A DNA stretch of 20,143 bases from DATKLX01 sp035542155 (lineage in GTDB: Bacteria; Chloroflexota; Anaerolineae; Anaerolineales; Anaerolineaceae). How positions within the stretch are numbered: position 1 is the first letter of the stretch; the number at the start of each line of letters is the position of its first letter. The stretch is from contig DATKLX010000120.1 of the NCBI GenBank assembly GCA_035542155.1, forward strand, positions 1-20,143. The letters are read 5' to 3'. This document shows positions 7,292 to 13,828 of this stretch, one piece after another. The notes under the pieces were generated by a model. That model was given only the letters and a program-made list of their open reading frames with translations. It ran no database searches and had not been told where the DNA came from. Position numbers and translations under genes: made by a program.

Positions 7292-9523
7292 TTATCGCAC
7301 AGTCCGGGCTTCCAGGTGAGTAACCCGGCCGTTGGTTTTAGCCATCTCCCAGCGCACCTCGTACTCACAGCAGCTCGCTCCATCGTGCATGCACTTCGTC
7401 TTGGTGATCGTGGGGATGCCGCCCGCCGCGTCGATCACGCCTTCCATCCAGCCGACGTGGTTGTAGGTGCAGCGTTCGCGTGGCTGTTTTTTCCCCATGT
7501 CGACCTCCATGCGCACGTGGTTTTCCGCCAGGTTGAAGATGCGCACGATCACCCCCTCGCCCCAGTTGTGCTGCAGGCACAGATCCATGCGCCGGATAGT
7601 AAACCCCGGGTCGCCTGGCCTGAAGTGCTGGGCCAGCGGGCCGCCCGGCTGGATATCGAATTTTGCCCGGTAGCGCGTCATCTCGCGCAGGATGTCGTCG
7701 CTCCCCCCGGCCAGCTCCATGCGGATGGCCTCAGTCAGGCAGCCCAGCAGTTCGGGCGGATATGCGCCTTCCGGGTCGATCGGACCGCTGAGAATGCGCT
7801 GTTGATCGGGCTTCATCCGTTTCAGAACGCGGGCCAGGGCCGCCTCGCCGTATTTCTCCTTGACAAAGTCGATCCGCCCGAGCAGGGCGTTGCCGCGGCT
7901 CACCTTTCCGCTCACCTGGGCCGTGGACAGCTTGAGGGCGTGCTGCTGCATCGTCACGGCTCGTTCGCTCATCCTCTCGATCGAGCCGGCCACCTGCTCG
8001 ACCTGGTCGCTCACCTGGCGGGCCGTCGCGGTGACTTCGACCACCATCTGGCTGTTGTGCTCGCTCAGGCTCTGGTAAATGCGCACCGCTTCGCCTACAT
8101 CCGCGGAGCCGGCGGTGATCTCTTCGGTCGCGGCGGTATTTTCTTCCACCACCGCGGAGACGGTGTCCATGGTGGAGAGGAGGGTGTTGGTCGCCGCGCT
8201 GATCTCCTGCGTTGCCTGCGAGATCTGTACCATCTGCGCGCCGATCGATTCCACTGTTTGAACCATCGTGTCCAGCGCCCCGACCGCGGCGCTGGCCTGA
8301 GCCGCGCCGGCTTCCACCTCGGCCGTTTCCGCGGCGATCGCCTCCGCCGTCTCGCCCACGGTATACTGGATCCCCTGGATCAGGCCGGCGATCTCTTTGG
8401 TTGCCGTGGATGATTTTTCGGCCAGTTTGCGCACCTCGTCGGCCACCACGGCGAAACCCTTGCCGTGCTCCCCGGCCCGCGCCGCCTCGATCGCGGCGTT
8501 CAGGGCCAGCAGATTGGTCTGCGAGGCGATCTCCTCGATCGTTTCCAGGATCGTGCCGATCTGCTCCGAGCGCTGGCCCATCAGATCGACCTTTTCGCGC
8601 ACGTGGAGCGTGGACTGCTTGATATTTTCCATGCGCTTCACGCTGCCGCCGATTGTCGCGGCGCTGTCGTGAGCGGTCTGTGCGGCGGCCTGGGCGTTCG
8701 CGCTTCCCACCTGGGCATGATCCGCCACCCGCTTGATCCGTTCGGTGATATTCGCGGTCACCTGGGCGGCCTCGCCGACGGCCTGAGCCTGCTCCTGCGC
8801 TCCGCGGCCCATCTCATTGATCCCCTGGACCATGTGCGCGACGGCCAGGGTGGTCGATTTCAAGGTCTCCTGCTGGCTAGCCTGGTCGGCGGCGATCTGC
8901 TGAAGATGAGAGGTAATCCGCTCCACAGCCTGGCTGGCCTGCCCAGAGGCCGCCGAGATCGAGCCGTATTCTTTGCTCACATAGCTCACATCGTCGCTCA
9001 CCTCCCGGATGGCTTTGCTCAGGCTTTGGATCATCCCGGCCAGGGCATTCCCCAGCACATCCCGGTCGGAGGCCGGAGTGACCGCAACCGACAGGTTCCC
9101 CGCGGCAATTTTGTCGGTGGTCCCCGCCAGGCTCAACAAATAGGAGCGCAGCCGGGCAAAGGCCTGGAGCAGATCCTGGATTTCATCCCAGCCTTTCACA
9201 TCGCATTCGGTGTGGATGTCCCCCATGGAAATGGCCAGGGCGATGCAGGAGATTTTTTTAACCGGCTCGATGATCCTCCGCAGCATCAGGATCAGCAACA
9301 GATAGGTCGGCCCAACCAGCGCCACGGCGATGACGAACGCCAGTGGAGTCAGACCCTGCTTGCCAAAGATAAAGCCGGCGGTCGCCGCCGCGGCGGTCAT
9401 CAACACCACACACGAGCTGACCCGCAGGGCAATCCCCCGCCGGTACATCAGATAAGTCACCCCCATGCAAAATGCAGCCACCAGGACTACCAGCCCAATA
9501 AAGGCAAGGATATCAATCTGCAT
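7292..9523 (-). CDS. Methyl-accepting chemotaxis protein with a C-terminal sensor-like domain
   Basis: A 743-residue chemoreceptor. Three hydrophobic helices (about 5-27, 36-54, 62-82) leave no periplasmic ligand domain. Residues 83-135 look like a HAMP domain, followed by a second HAMP-like segment (about 133-170). A long coiled coil follows, with the signalling hairpin tip at 331-365 (EIASQTNLLALNAAIEAARA, then GKGFAVVADEVRKLAEK), where CheA and CheW bind. After about residue 535 comes a globular 190-residue domain starting VSGKVSRGNALLGRIDFVKEK and ending with a Cys-rich segment (Cys685, Cys711, Cys718, Cys719). This resembles V4R- or TIGR02265-type small-molecule binding domains; the identity is uncertain. 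The start has GGGAGG 5 nt before the ATG. No other chemotaxis gene is in the window. It leads an operon with the GNAT gene. Confidence 0.95.
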   Translation of the reverse strand: MQIDILAFIGLVVLVAAFCMGVTYLMYRRGIALRVSSCVVLMTAAAATAGFIFGKQGLTPLAFVIAVALVGPTYLLLILMLRRIIEPVKKISCIALAISMGDIHTECDVKGWDEIQDLLQAFARLRSYLLSLAGTTDKIAAGNLSVAVTPASDRDVLGNALAGMIQSLSKAIREVSDDVSYVSKEYGSISAASGQASQAVERITSHLQQIAADQASQQETLKSTTLAVAHMVQGINEMGRGAQEQAQAVGEAAQVTANITERIKRVADHAQVGSANAQAAAQTAHDSAATIGGSVKRMENIKQSTLHVREKVDLMGQRSEQIGTILETIEEIASQTNLLALNAAIEAARAGEHGKGFAVVADEVRKLAEKSSTATKEIAGLIQGIQYTVGETAEAIAAETAEVEAGAAQASAAVGALDTMVQTVESIGAQMVQISQATQEISAATNTLLSTMDTVSAVVEENTAATEEITAGSADVGEAVRIYQSLSEHNSQMVVEVTATARQVSDQVEQVAGSIERMSERAVTMQQHALKLSTAQVSGKVSRGNALLGRIDFVKEKYGEAALARVLKRMKPDQQRILSGPIDPEGAYPPELLGCLTEAIRMELAGGSDDILREMTRYRAKFDIQPGGPLAQHFRPGDPGFTIRRMDLCLQHNWGEGVIVRIFNLAENHVRMEVDMGKKQPRERCTYNHVGWMEGVIDAAGGIPTITKTKCMHDGASCCEYEVRWEMAKTNGRVTHLEARTVR

Positions 9524-9826
9524 ACGTTCCTCCCAGAAAATGCGAAACTGCCAGATAGCCTGGCCCGCGGGTCAGCTTTCAAGCGCGATAATCAACTTTA
9601 GCATTTTCTGTTTTGGAATTCAGTAAAGGGGGTATAAAAAGGATGTGGCGATATTCGCGCCGGTCAGATCGGTTGAGATACTTTTTTTCATAACTCCTCT
9701 GGCTATCCCCATTGTACTCAGGATTCACTGCCGGGGGATTGAATTTCTGGCCAAACCGTGCTACGGTATTGTATAGACAAATGGTAGATTGAGTATAGAT
9801 TTTCTTGGGCATCCAAGGGAGATGGC
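9524..9826. other. Intergenic region upstream of the chemoreceptor
   Basis: About 300 bp between divergent units, with no recognisable gene. It is AT-richer than its surroundings. A small hairpin (GCCAG 9550-9554, CTGGC 9560-9564) lies in the likely leader of the chemoreceptor. AAGGGAG at 9815-9821 is the ribosome site of the GNAT remnant that follows. No promoter with both boxes well placed was found on either strand. Confidence 0.5.
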
Positions 9827-9999
9827 ATGATTACCTTGGAGCTGGCGACCACCCAGCAGCACTTCCCGCTATCAGGGCCGGGTGGTTTGGATCGAGCTCG
9901 ACGTGCATGAATCCAACCCGCGCGCCAAAGCGCACTACGGTCGGTTGAATTTCACGGTGGCAGGATATCAGGAAGACTCGGGATTCTACCGGATGCGAA
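9827..9999 (+). pseudogene. Remnant of a GNAT acetyltransferase gene
   Basis: A start codon with a good ribosome site opens a short frame (MITLELATTQQHF...) that stops at 9908-9910 after 27 codons. In the +1 frame from about 9867 the translation reads RVVWIELDVHESNPRAKAHY and then GRLNFTVAGYQEDSGFYRMRK, a clear C-terminal end of a GNAT protein (the N-P-R-A...Y..L.F motif). The N-terminal end and the C-terminal end are therefore joined with roughly 80-100 codons missing and the frame shifted. It is not a copy of the GNAT gene at 6753-7283, whose C-terminal end differs. The 3' boundary is approximate. Confidence 0.7.
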
Positions 10000-10032
10000 A
10001 GTCGTGCAGGATCGGAAGGAGGCCAGTTCATC

Positions 10033-10302
10033 ATGGATGTGCGAATAGGGACGGTCACTCACTATTTCACCCGGATCGGCGTCGCCGTGCTGCAACTCAG
10101 CGGAGATATCCGCCTGGGCGATACGGTTCTGATCCTGGGGCACACCACCGAATTCACTCAGAAGGTCAGCTCCCTGGAGATCGACCACCGCCAGGTGCCG
10201 GCGGCCCACGCCGGCATGGAGGTCGCCCTCCTGGTCGCCGAGCCGGTCCGCAAGGGCGATTTGGTCTACCGGGTCATAGAAGGAGCCTTTGAAAAGGCGT
10301 AG
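10033..10302 (+). CDS. Stand-alone EF-Tu domain-2-like beta-barrel protein
   Basis: An 89-residue protein resembling the second domain of translation GTPases: GTVTHYFTRIGVAVLQLSGD then IRLGDTVLILGHTTEFTQKV, then a VSSLEIDHRQV strand and a C-terminal segment with GMEVALLVAEPVRKGDLVYRV. The pattern 'low-affinity barrel, G-D-x-V-x-I-x-G' is that of EF-Tu D2. There is no GTPase domain, and proteins of this kind are annotated as translation elongation factor-like proteins with unknown role. AAGGAGG at 10016-10022 is a strong ribosome site 10 nt before the ATG. It may share a transcript with the GNAT remnant just upstream, and it ends before a strong hairpin. Confidence 0.85.
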   Translation: MDVRIGTVTHYFTRIGVAVLQLSGDIRLGDTVLILGHTTEFTQKVSSLEIDHRQVPAAHAGMEVALLVAEPVRKGDLVYRVIEGAFEKA

Positions 10303-10316
10303 AGACCAGAAAGCAA

Positions 10317-10342
10317 AGGCCGCCGGGACATTCCGGCGGCCT
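10317..10342. terminator. Hairpin between convergent genes
   Basis: A perfect 10-bp stem, AGGCCGCCGG (10317-10326) with CCGGCGGCCT (10333-10342), around a 6-nt loop. It lies 14 nt after the stop of the EF-Tu-like gene and 19 nt beyond the stop of the convergent hemerythrin gene. There is no T-run on the plus side and only a broken one on the minus side, so it may act as a bidirectional terminator or as a 3'-end stabiliser. Confidence 0.7.
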
Positions 10343-10361
10343 GATACGCCCGTTGCCTCCG

Positions 10362-11033
10362 CTAGCTCAACAAAAACGGCCCCATCGAAGCCCATTTCTC
10401 CTTCCAGACGACCGGGATCAGTTGCTGGGTGACCACCGGCGGGACGACTGCGGCCCACTCAGCCCGGTCCGTTTCGGAAAGGTTGTAGAAGACAAAGGGT
10501 AGAACGAGGTAATCCGGCGCGATATGCTTTACGCCGTGCTCCGCCATTTTCTGGCCGATTTCATTTTGCTCGTAAGCCTGGAACGCCGCGTTCACCTTCT
10601 TCAGGCTGAAGACGTCCTCCTCGACGTGGATGTGGCTGTTCCACAGCGTATTCAACTGGTCCAGCTCCCGGGTCAATGCCGGCAGCACCTCCGTGTCGCT
10701 GGCGCCGTTCTGCGCCTTTTCCAGCAGCGGGTTGATCCGGTCCAGGATCGTCTGCATCTGCTCGTGATGGATGCACAGTTGATCCACCGGCTCGCCCGGC
10801 ATTTTGATACGCGCCATTGGAAAGGCAATCTCATCCTCCCCCAGGTGGTGCGCGTGAAGCAACGAGGTCAGGCTGTGGATGTAGTTATAGAAACCTTCGC
10901 GGGTAGCCGGATCGGGGAAGCCCTTCTGGGCAAACTCCACGCTGGAATCCAGCGCCACTTTGATGGCCCGGGTGACGACCCGGTGAATGCGGAGTAGATC
11001 CTGCGCCAGCGAACCTTTTACTGCCTGTTCCAT
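10362..11033 (-). CDS. Hemerythrin-domain (HHE) protein
   Basis: A 223-residue protein with a hemerythrin-like four-helix di-iron domain in residues about 8-150. Candidate iron ligands are His17, His62 or His63 with Glu66/Glu68 (HAHHLGEDE), His89/His90 with Glu91, and His134/His136 with Glu138/Glu139 (HIHVEED). Such domains bind oxygen, nitric oxide or iron, or take part in repair of damaged iron centres. The C-terminal 70 residues (ending in the region with VVWKEKWASMGPFLLS) are not part of the domain and I do not recognise them. AAAGGAG with good spacing precedes the ATG. It is a single-gene unit, divergent from a Cys-rich membrane protein, with a CRP/FNR-like palindrome between the two, which would fit control by oxygen or NO. 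Confidence 0.9.
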   Translation of the reverse strand: MEQAVKGSLAQDLLRIHRVVTRAIKVALDSSVEFAQKGFPDPATREGFYNYIHSLTSLLHAHHLGEDEIAFPMARIKMPGEPVDQLCIHHEQMQTILDRINPLLEKAQNGASDTEVLPALTRELDQLNTLWNSHIHVEEDVFSLKKVNAAFQAYEQNEIGQKMAEHGVKHIAPDYLVLPFVFYNLSETDRAEWAAVVPPVVTQQLIPVVWKEKWASMGPFLLS

Positions 11034-11126
11034 GCTTCATCTCCTTTCGTAATAACCTGGTAGTAGAAAGAGGGTTGATATCGGTGAACCTGCCATGAGC
11101 CACTTAATAGTGAATCTAAGCGGTAT

Positions 11127-11149
11127 ATTTGATCTATTTTATCACAAAT
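11127..11149. promoter_or_regulatory. CRP/FNR-type palindrome upstream of the hemerythrin gene
   Basis: On the minus strand the 23-bp segment begins ATTTGTGAT and ends GATCAAAT, with outer arms ATTTG and CAAAT. One half resembles the CRP-type TGTGA, the other the FNR-type TTGAT reversed. It lies about 95 bp upstream of the hemerythrin ATG. CRP/FNR-family factors often control oxygen- and NO-related genes. A site for a family member is an inference; the exact regulator cannot be named. Confidence 0.4.
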
Positions 11150-11156
11150 AATTGTC

Positions 11157-11176
11157 ATTCCAGAATGGAATATAAT
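11157..11176 (+). promoter_or_regulatory. Inverted repeat overlapping a -10 box
   Basis: ATTCCA (11157-11162) and TGGAAT (11166-11171) form a perfect 6-bp inverted repeat with a 3-bp spacer. It runs into TATAAT at 11171-11176, a consensus -10 for the plus-strand membrane protein gene. There is no good -35 at the normal distance. The arrangement suggests an operator for a repressor, or an activator site compensating for the weak -35. Confidence 0.4.
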
Positions 11177-11236
11177 GACGGTACAGGCTGTTCTCATCTT
11201 CCTGGCGCGCAACTGACCGTCCCTATCGAAAGTCGC

Positions 11237-11674
11237 ATGCAGATCCGTTCCGTTTTGCTCGCCTTGATTGTGTTCCTGTTCGCTGCCGGCCTGACGGTCC
11301 TCTCGCTCGGCTTTGTTCGCCCCGCGCACTGTCTAAGCAACTGCGGCGAAGATGAAGCAACCTGCTCCAGCGGCGCCTGCCGCATCGGAGACCAGCGCGC
11401 CGGCCTGCCCCTCCCCATCGTGATTGATTCCGGGGGCAGCTCCCCGACCGGCGGCTGGGGCCACCTCGGTCCAGAAGACCTGCCCAACCCGGCTTCCTTC
11501 GTCCTCGACGTCCTCTTCTACGCCTCGCTGATCTGGCTGGTCGCAGCCTGGATCAATTCCCTTCGAAAAAAAGAAAGGCTTCTGGATGGACCCTTAATCG
11601 CTGTTCCCGCCGGCCTGGTCCTGATCTGCCTGACTTTCGGCCTGTACCTCTACATTCCTGTGCTGTTCCGCTAA
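11237..11674 (+). CDS. Small Cys-rich membrane protein of unknown function
   Basis: A 145-residue protein with three hydrophobic helices (about 5-26, 89-110, and 120-142). Between the first two lies a loop of about 60 residues, probably outside the membrane, with four cysteines in 17 residues (Cys32, Cys36, Cys43, Cys48) followed by a Gly/Pro-rich stretch containing SSPTGGWGHLGPEDLPNP. I recognise no named family. The cysteines could form disulfides or bind metal. The ATG at 11237 is chosen because protein-like sequence starts there and the candidate -10 box at 11171-11176 puts the transcript start near 11183; the only earlier ATG (11165) lies within that promoter. The ribosome site is weak. 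It is divergent from the hemerythrin gene, and a terminator follows. Confidence 0.7.
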   Translation: MQIRSVLLALIVFLFAAGLTVLSLGFVRPAHCLSNCGEDEATCSSGACRIGDQRAGLPLPIVIDSGGSSPTGGWGHLGPEDLPNPASFVLDVLFYASLIWLVAAWINSLRKKERLLDGPLIAVPAGLVLICLTFGLYLYIPVLFR

Positions 11675-11715
11675 ATCCTATCCCTCCCACCGTTACGCTT
11701 TGGCTGGCATGCCGG

Positions 11716-11740
11716 ATGATGCCTTTTGTGGCATCATTTT
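11716..11740 (+). terminator. Rho-independent terminator after the membrane protein gene
   Basis: ATGATGCC (11716-11723) pairs perfectly with GGCATCAT (11730-11737) around a TTTTGT loop, followed by T residues to 11740. It lies 42 nt after the stop of the plus-strand membrane protein. The T-run favours plus-strand termination, but the hairpin also stands just beyond the end of the convergent aldo/keto reductase gene. Confidence 0.75.
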
Positions 11741-11750
11741 CGTCTTGACT

Positions 11751-11764
11751 GTTCTCGGTTCTCG
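11751..11764. repeat. Two-unit heptamer repeat next to the reductase stop codon
   Basis: GTTCTCG occurs twice in tandem (11751-11757, 11758-11764) and directly abuts the reductase stop (11765-11767). Its complement, CGAGAACCGAGAAC, is identical over 14 bases to 3726-3739 in the tract at the end of the phosphotransferase gene. Confidence 0.7.
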
Positions 11765-12751
11765 TTATCCCAAATTATACGGATACGGCCGCTCCATTTG
11801 GCTGGCCCGATCGAGACAGTCCATCTGCTCCGGGCTCAACGACCACCTGGTGGCCCCCAGGCTGCCTTCGAGCTGTTCCAGAGTGCGCGCCCCGATGATC
11901 GGCGCGGTCACCCCAGGGCGGTTGAGCAACCAATTGATCGCTGCCTGCGCCGGCGTCCGCCCAGATTCCTGGGCTACCTCAAACAGTGCGTCGATCGTCT
12001 TCCAGGTGTGCTCGTTGTTGTACGCGTTCCACGACTCTGACCAACCTTTCAAGCTGGCCTCCTCCACCCGCGTGCCCTCCGGCGGGGCGGACATCCCCCT
12101 CCGGTACTTGCCGCTCAGCCAGCCGCCGCGCAGCGGGCTCCACGGGATCACCCCCAACCCTTCGTTCTGGCAGACCGGGATCAGCTCCCATTCCGTCGCC
12201 CGGTCGAGCAGGTTGTAGAGCGGCTGCAGGCAGCGGAACGGCTCCCAGCTCATCCGCCGGCTGAGATCGACCGCCTTCTGCAATTGCCAGCCGCTGAAAT
12301 TGCTCGCCCCGATGTAACGCGCCTTCCCCGCCCGCACCAGGCTGTCCAGCGTCCCCAGCGTCTCCTCCAGCGGGGTCCCCGCGTGCCAGGCGTGCACCTG
12401 GTACAGGTCGACGTAGTCCGTCCCCAGCCGGCGCAGGCTGCCCTCGACCGCGTCCAGGATGTGCTTGCGGCTCAGCCCCGAGCGGTTGGGCCCCTCCCCC
12501 ACCGGGTAGCGCACCTTGGTAGCGATCACCAGGTCCTCGCGGCGCTTACCCTTCAGCCAGCGCCCCAGGATTTCCTCGGAACGACCGTCCGCGTACACGT
12601 TGGCCGTATCGAAAAAGTTTCCCCCCGCCTCCACGAAGCGGTCCAGGATCTGGACGCTCACCTCCTCGCTGGCCTCGCGACCAAAGGTCATCGCCCCCAG
12701 ACACAGCCGGCTGACCTGCAAGCCCGTTTGCCCAAGATTGGTATATTCCAT
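11765..12751 (-). CDS. Aldo/keto reductase
   Basis: A 328-residue NAD(P)H-dependent oxidoreductase of the aldo/keto reductase superfamily (TIM barrel, cytoplasmic). The catalytic tetrad is complete: Asp48 and Tyr53 in FDTANVYADGRSE, Lys79 in VIATKV and His120 in LYQVHAWH. The sequence also has the C-terminal cofactor-binding region with PIIGARTLEQLEGSLGA. Overall it is like the YajO/Tas-type group acting on aldehydes or sugars; the natural substrate cannot be told. AGGAGG lies 7 nt before the ATG. It is a single-gene unit on the minus strand. Its stop codon borders a heptamer repeat. Confidence 0.95.
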   Translation of the reverse strand: MEYTNLGQTGLQVSRLCLGAMTFGREASEEVSVQILDRFVEAGGNFFDTANVYADGRSEEILGRWLKGKRREDLVIATKVRYPVGEGPNRSGLSRKHILDAVEGSLRRLGTDYVDLYQVHAWHAGTPLEETLGTLDSLVRAGKARYIGASNFSGWQLQKAVDLSRRMSWEPFRCLQPLYNLLDRATEWELIPVCQNEGLGVIPWSPLRGGWLSGKYRRGMSAPPEGTRVEEASLKGWSESWNAYNNEHTWKTIDALFEVAQESGRTPAQAAINWLLNRPGVTAPIIGARTLEQLEGSLGATRWSLSPEQMDCLDRASQMERPYPYNLG

Positions 12752-13085
12752 CGTGTTTCCTCCTAAAATTCAAAAGCTTTAACCACAGAGAACACGGAGA
12801 ATGACTGAGAAGAACAGAGAACCGTGACAAAGAAGAGAACAGATAATGTAGAACTGTCATTCAAGCCCTTTTCTCCGTTCTCTGTTCTCCCTTTTTCTTC
12901 TCTGAGATTCTCTGTGCCCTCTGCGGTGAATCTTTTTGACTGCAAGACTAAATTTTCTAAAGTATATCTTATTAGAACAAGTTCTTTACAGTTTTCCCAG
13001 GAAAATCCTCATCTCCTCCGGGTGCGTTATAATCCCACTATCTCGTATTCGATCATTCTAATGAAGAACAGCAGGAGGGGCAGGC
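12752..13085. repeat. Intergenic region with an imperfect long inverted repeat of heptamer type
   Basis: No gene is seen in these 334 bp. From about 12781 to 12930 the DNA is a purine-rich left half and a pyrimidine-rich right half that are imperfect complements of each other. The best core is AGAACAGAGAAC (12811-12822) against GTTCTCTGTTCT (12877-12888), a perfect 12-bp inverted repeat. The right half has clear 7-bp phasing: TTCTCCG, TTCTCTG, TTCTCCC at 12871-12891. The region after 12950 is AT-rich and holds the promoter region of the next gene. Confidence 0.6.
12992..13033 (+). promoter_or_regulatory. Promoter region of the TMEM175-type gene
   Basis: TATAAT at 13028-13033 is a consensus -10 box 52 nt before the start codon. 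There is no recognisable -35. Instead a palindrome TTTTCC-CA-GGAAAA lies at 12992-13005, ending 22 bp upstream of the -10, where an activator could bind. The assignment rests on these two elements only. Confidence 0.45.
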
Positions 13086-13769
13086 ATGGCGAAACACACT
13101 ACAGTTCCGCACGAGCACAGATCTGTGACCCATCATGCGGCTGGCGCAGACCGAGCTGGGATTCTCCCGCGCACCGAGATTGGGCTGCAGCGCATCATCT
13201 ACTTCAGCGACGCAGTGATTGCGATCGCCATCACCCTGCTGGCGATCGAGATCCGCCTGCCCGACACCCCTATTGACCCATCCCGGCTGATGTCTGCGCT
13301 TCTGGCGCTGTCTCCGCGCTATGTCAGCTTTTTCATCAGCTTCTTTGTGATCGGCCAATTCTGGATGAGCCACCACCGTGTCTTTGAATACATCCAGACC
13401 TACGACAACCGTATGATCTGGATTAATCTGATCTTCCTCTTCCTGGTGGCCTTCGTCCCATTCCCCACCGCTGTCCTCGGCAGCTATCCTGCTCAACTGC
13501 CCTCGGTGATCTTCTACGCCTCGTTGATGGTTGGCCTGTCCCTGGTTCGCATCGGTTTCTGGTGGTATGTGTACTACCGGGCGCGTCTCGTCCGCCCGGA
13601 AACCAATCCGCGAATCGGGCGCTATGAATTTTCCCGCGCTGTCGGGACTGCGGGCGTTTTCGGCGCCTCGATCCTGATTGCCCTGTGGAACCCAATCTGG
13701 GCGATGTGGTCATGGCTCCTGTTAATCCCGATTACCCTGATGATCCGCACCCCGAGGGTAGGGAGCTGA
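13086..13769 (+). CDS. TMEM175-family (DUF1211) potassium channel-like membrane protein
   Basis: A 227-residue membrane protein. After a 30-residue polar start, helix 1 carries the family hallmark R-x-x-x-F-S-D as RIIYFSD at residues 36-42, followed by AVIAIAITLLAIEI. About six hydrophobic helices can be counted, the size of a single bacterial TMEM175 repeat. Bacterial members form tetrameric potassium-permeable channels in the cytoplasmic membrane; selectivity here is inferred from family only. AGGAGGGG (13073-13080) lies 5 nt before the ATG. It is a single gene; the following transporter starts 59 bp later and could share the transcript. Confidence 0.9.
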   Translation: MAKHTTVPHEHRSVTHHAAGADRAGILPRTEIGLQRIIYFSDAVIAIAITLLAIEIRLPDTPIDPSRLMSALLALSPRYVSFFISFFVIGQFWMSHHRVFEYIQTYDNRMIWINLIFLFLVAFVPFPTAVLGSYPAQLPSVIFYASLMVGLSLVRIGFWWYVYYRARLVRPETNPRIGRYEFSRAVGTAGVFGASILIALWNPIWAMWSWLLLIPITLMIRTPRVGS

Positions 13770-13786
13770 TCAAATATCCAGGATTT

Positions 13787-13800
13787 GAAAATCGAAAATC
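13787..13800. repeat. Two-unit GAAAATC repeat
   Basis: GAAAATC at 13787-13793 and 13794-13800, between the channel and transporter genes. The run GAAAATCGAAAAT recurs in the tract at 16822-16849. Confidence 0.6.
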
Positions 13801-13828
13801 TTCTCCTGATCCTTTGTAATTCTCTGCC

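Noticed and set aside
8465..9601. Plus-strand open frame (378 codons) opposite the chemoreceptor gene
   Set aside because: The opposite strand encodes an unmistakable chemoreceptor; this frame is rich in His, Gly, Asp and Arg with no motif.
9882..10292. 136-codon plus-strand frame taken as one gene
   Set aside because: Only its first 40 or so codons resemble GNAT sequence; the rest is the +1-type shadow of the EF-Tu-like gene at 10033-10302, which has the better ribosome site.
11129..11236. Upstream extension of the Cys-rich membrane protein
   Set aside because: This stretch contains the promoter and operator-like repeats, and its translation is unlike the rest of the protein.
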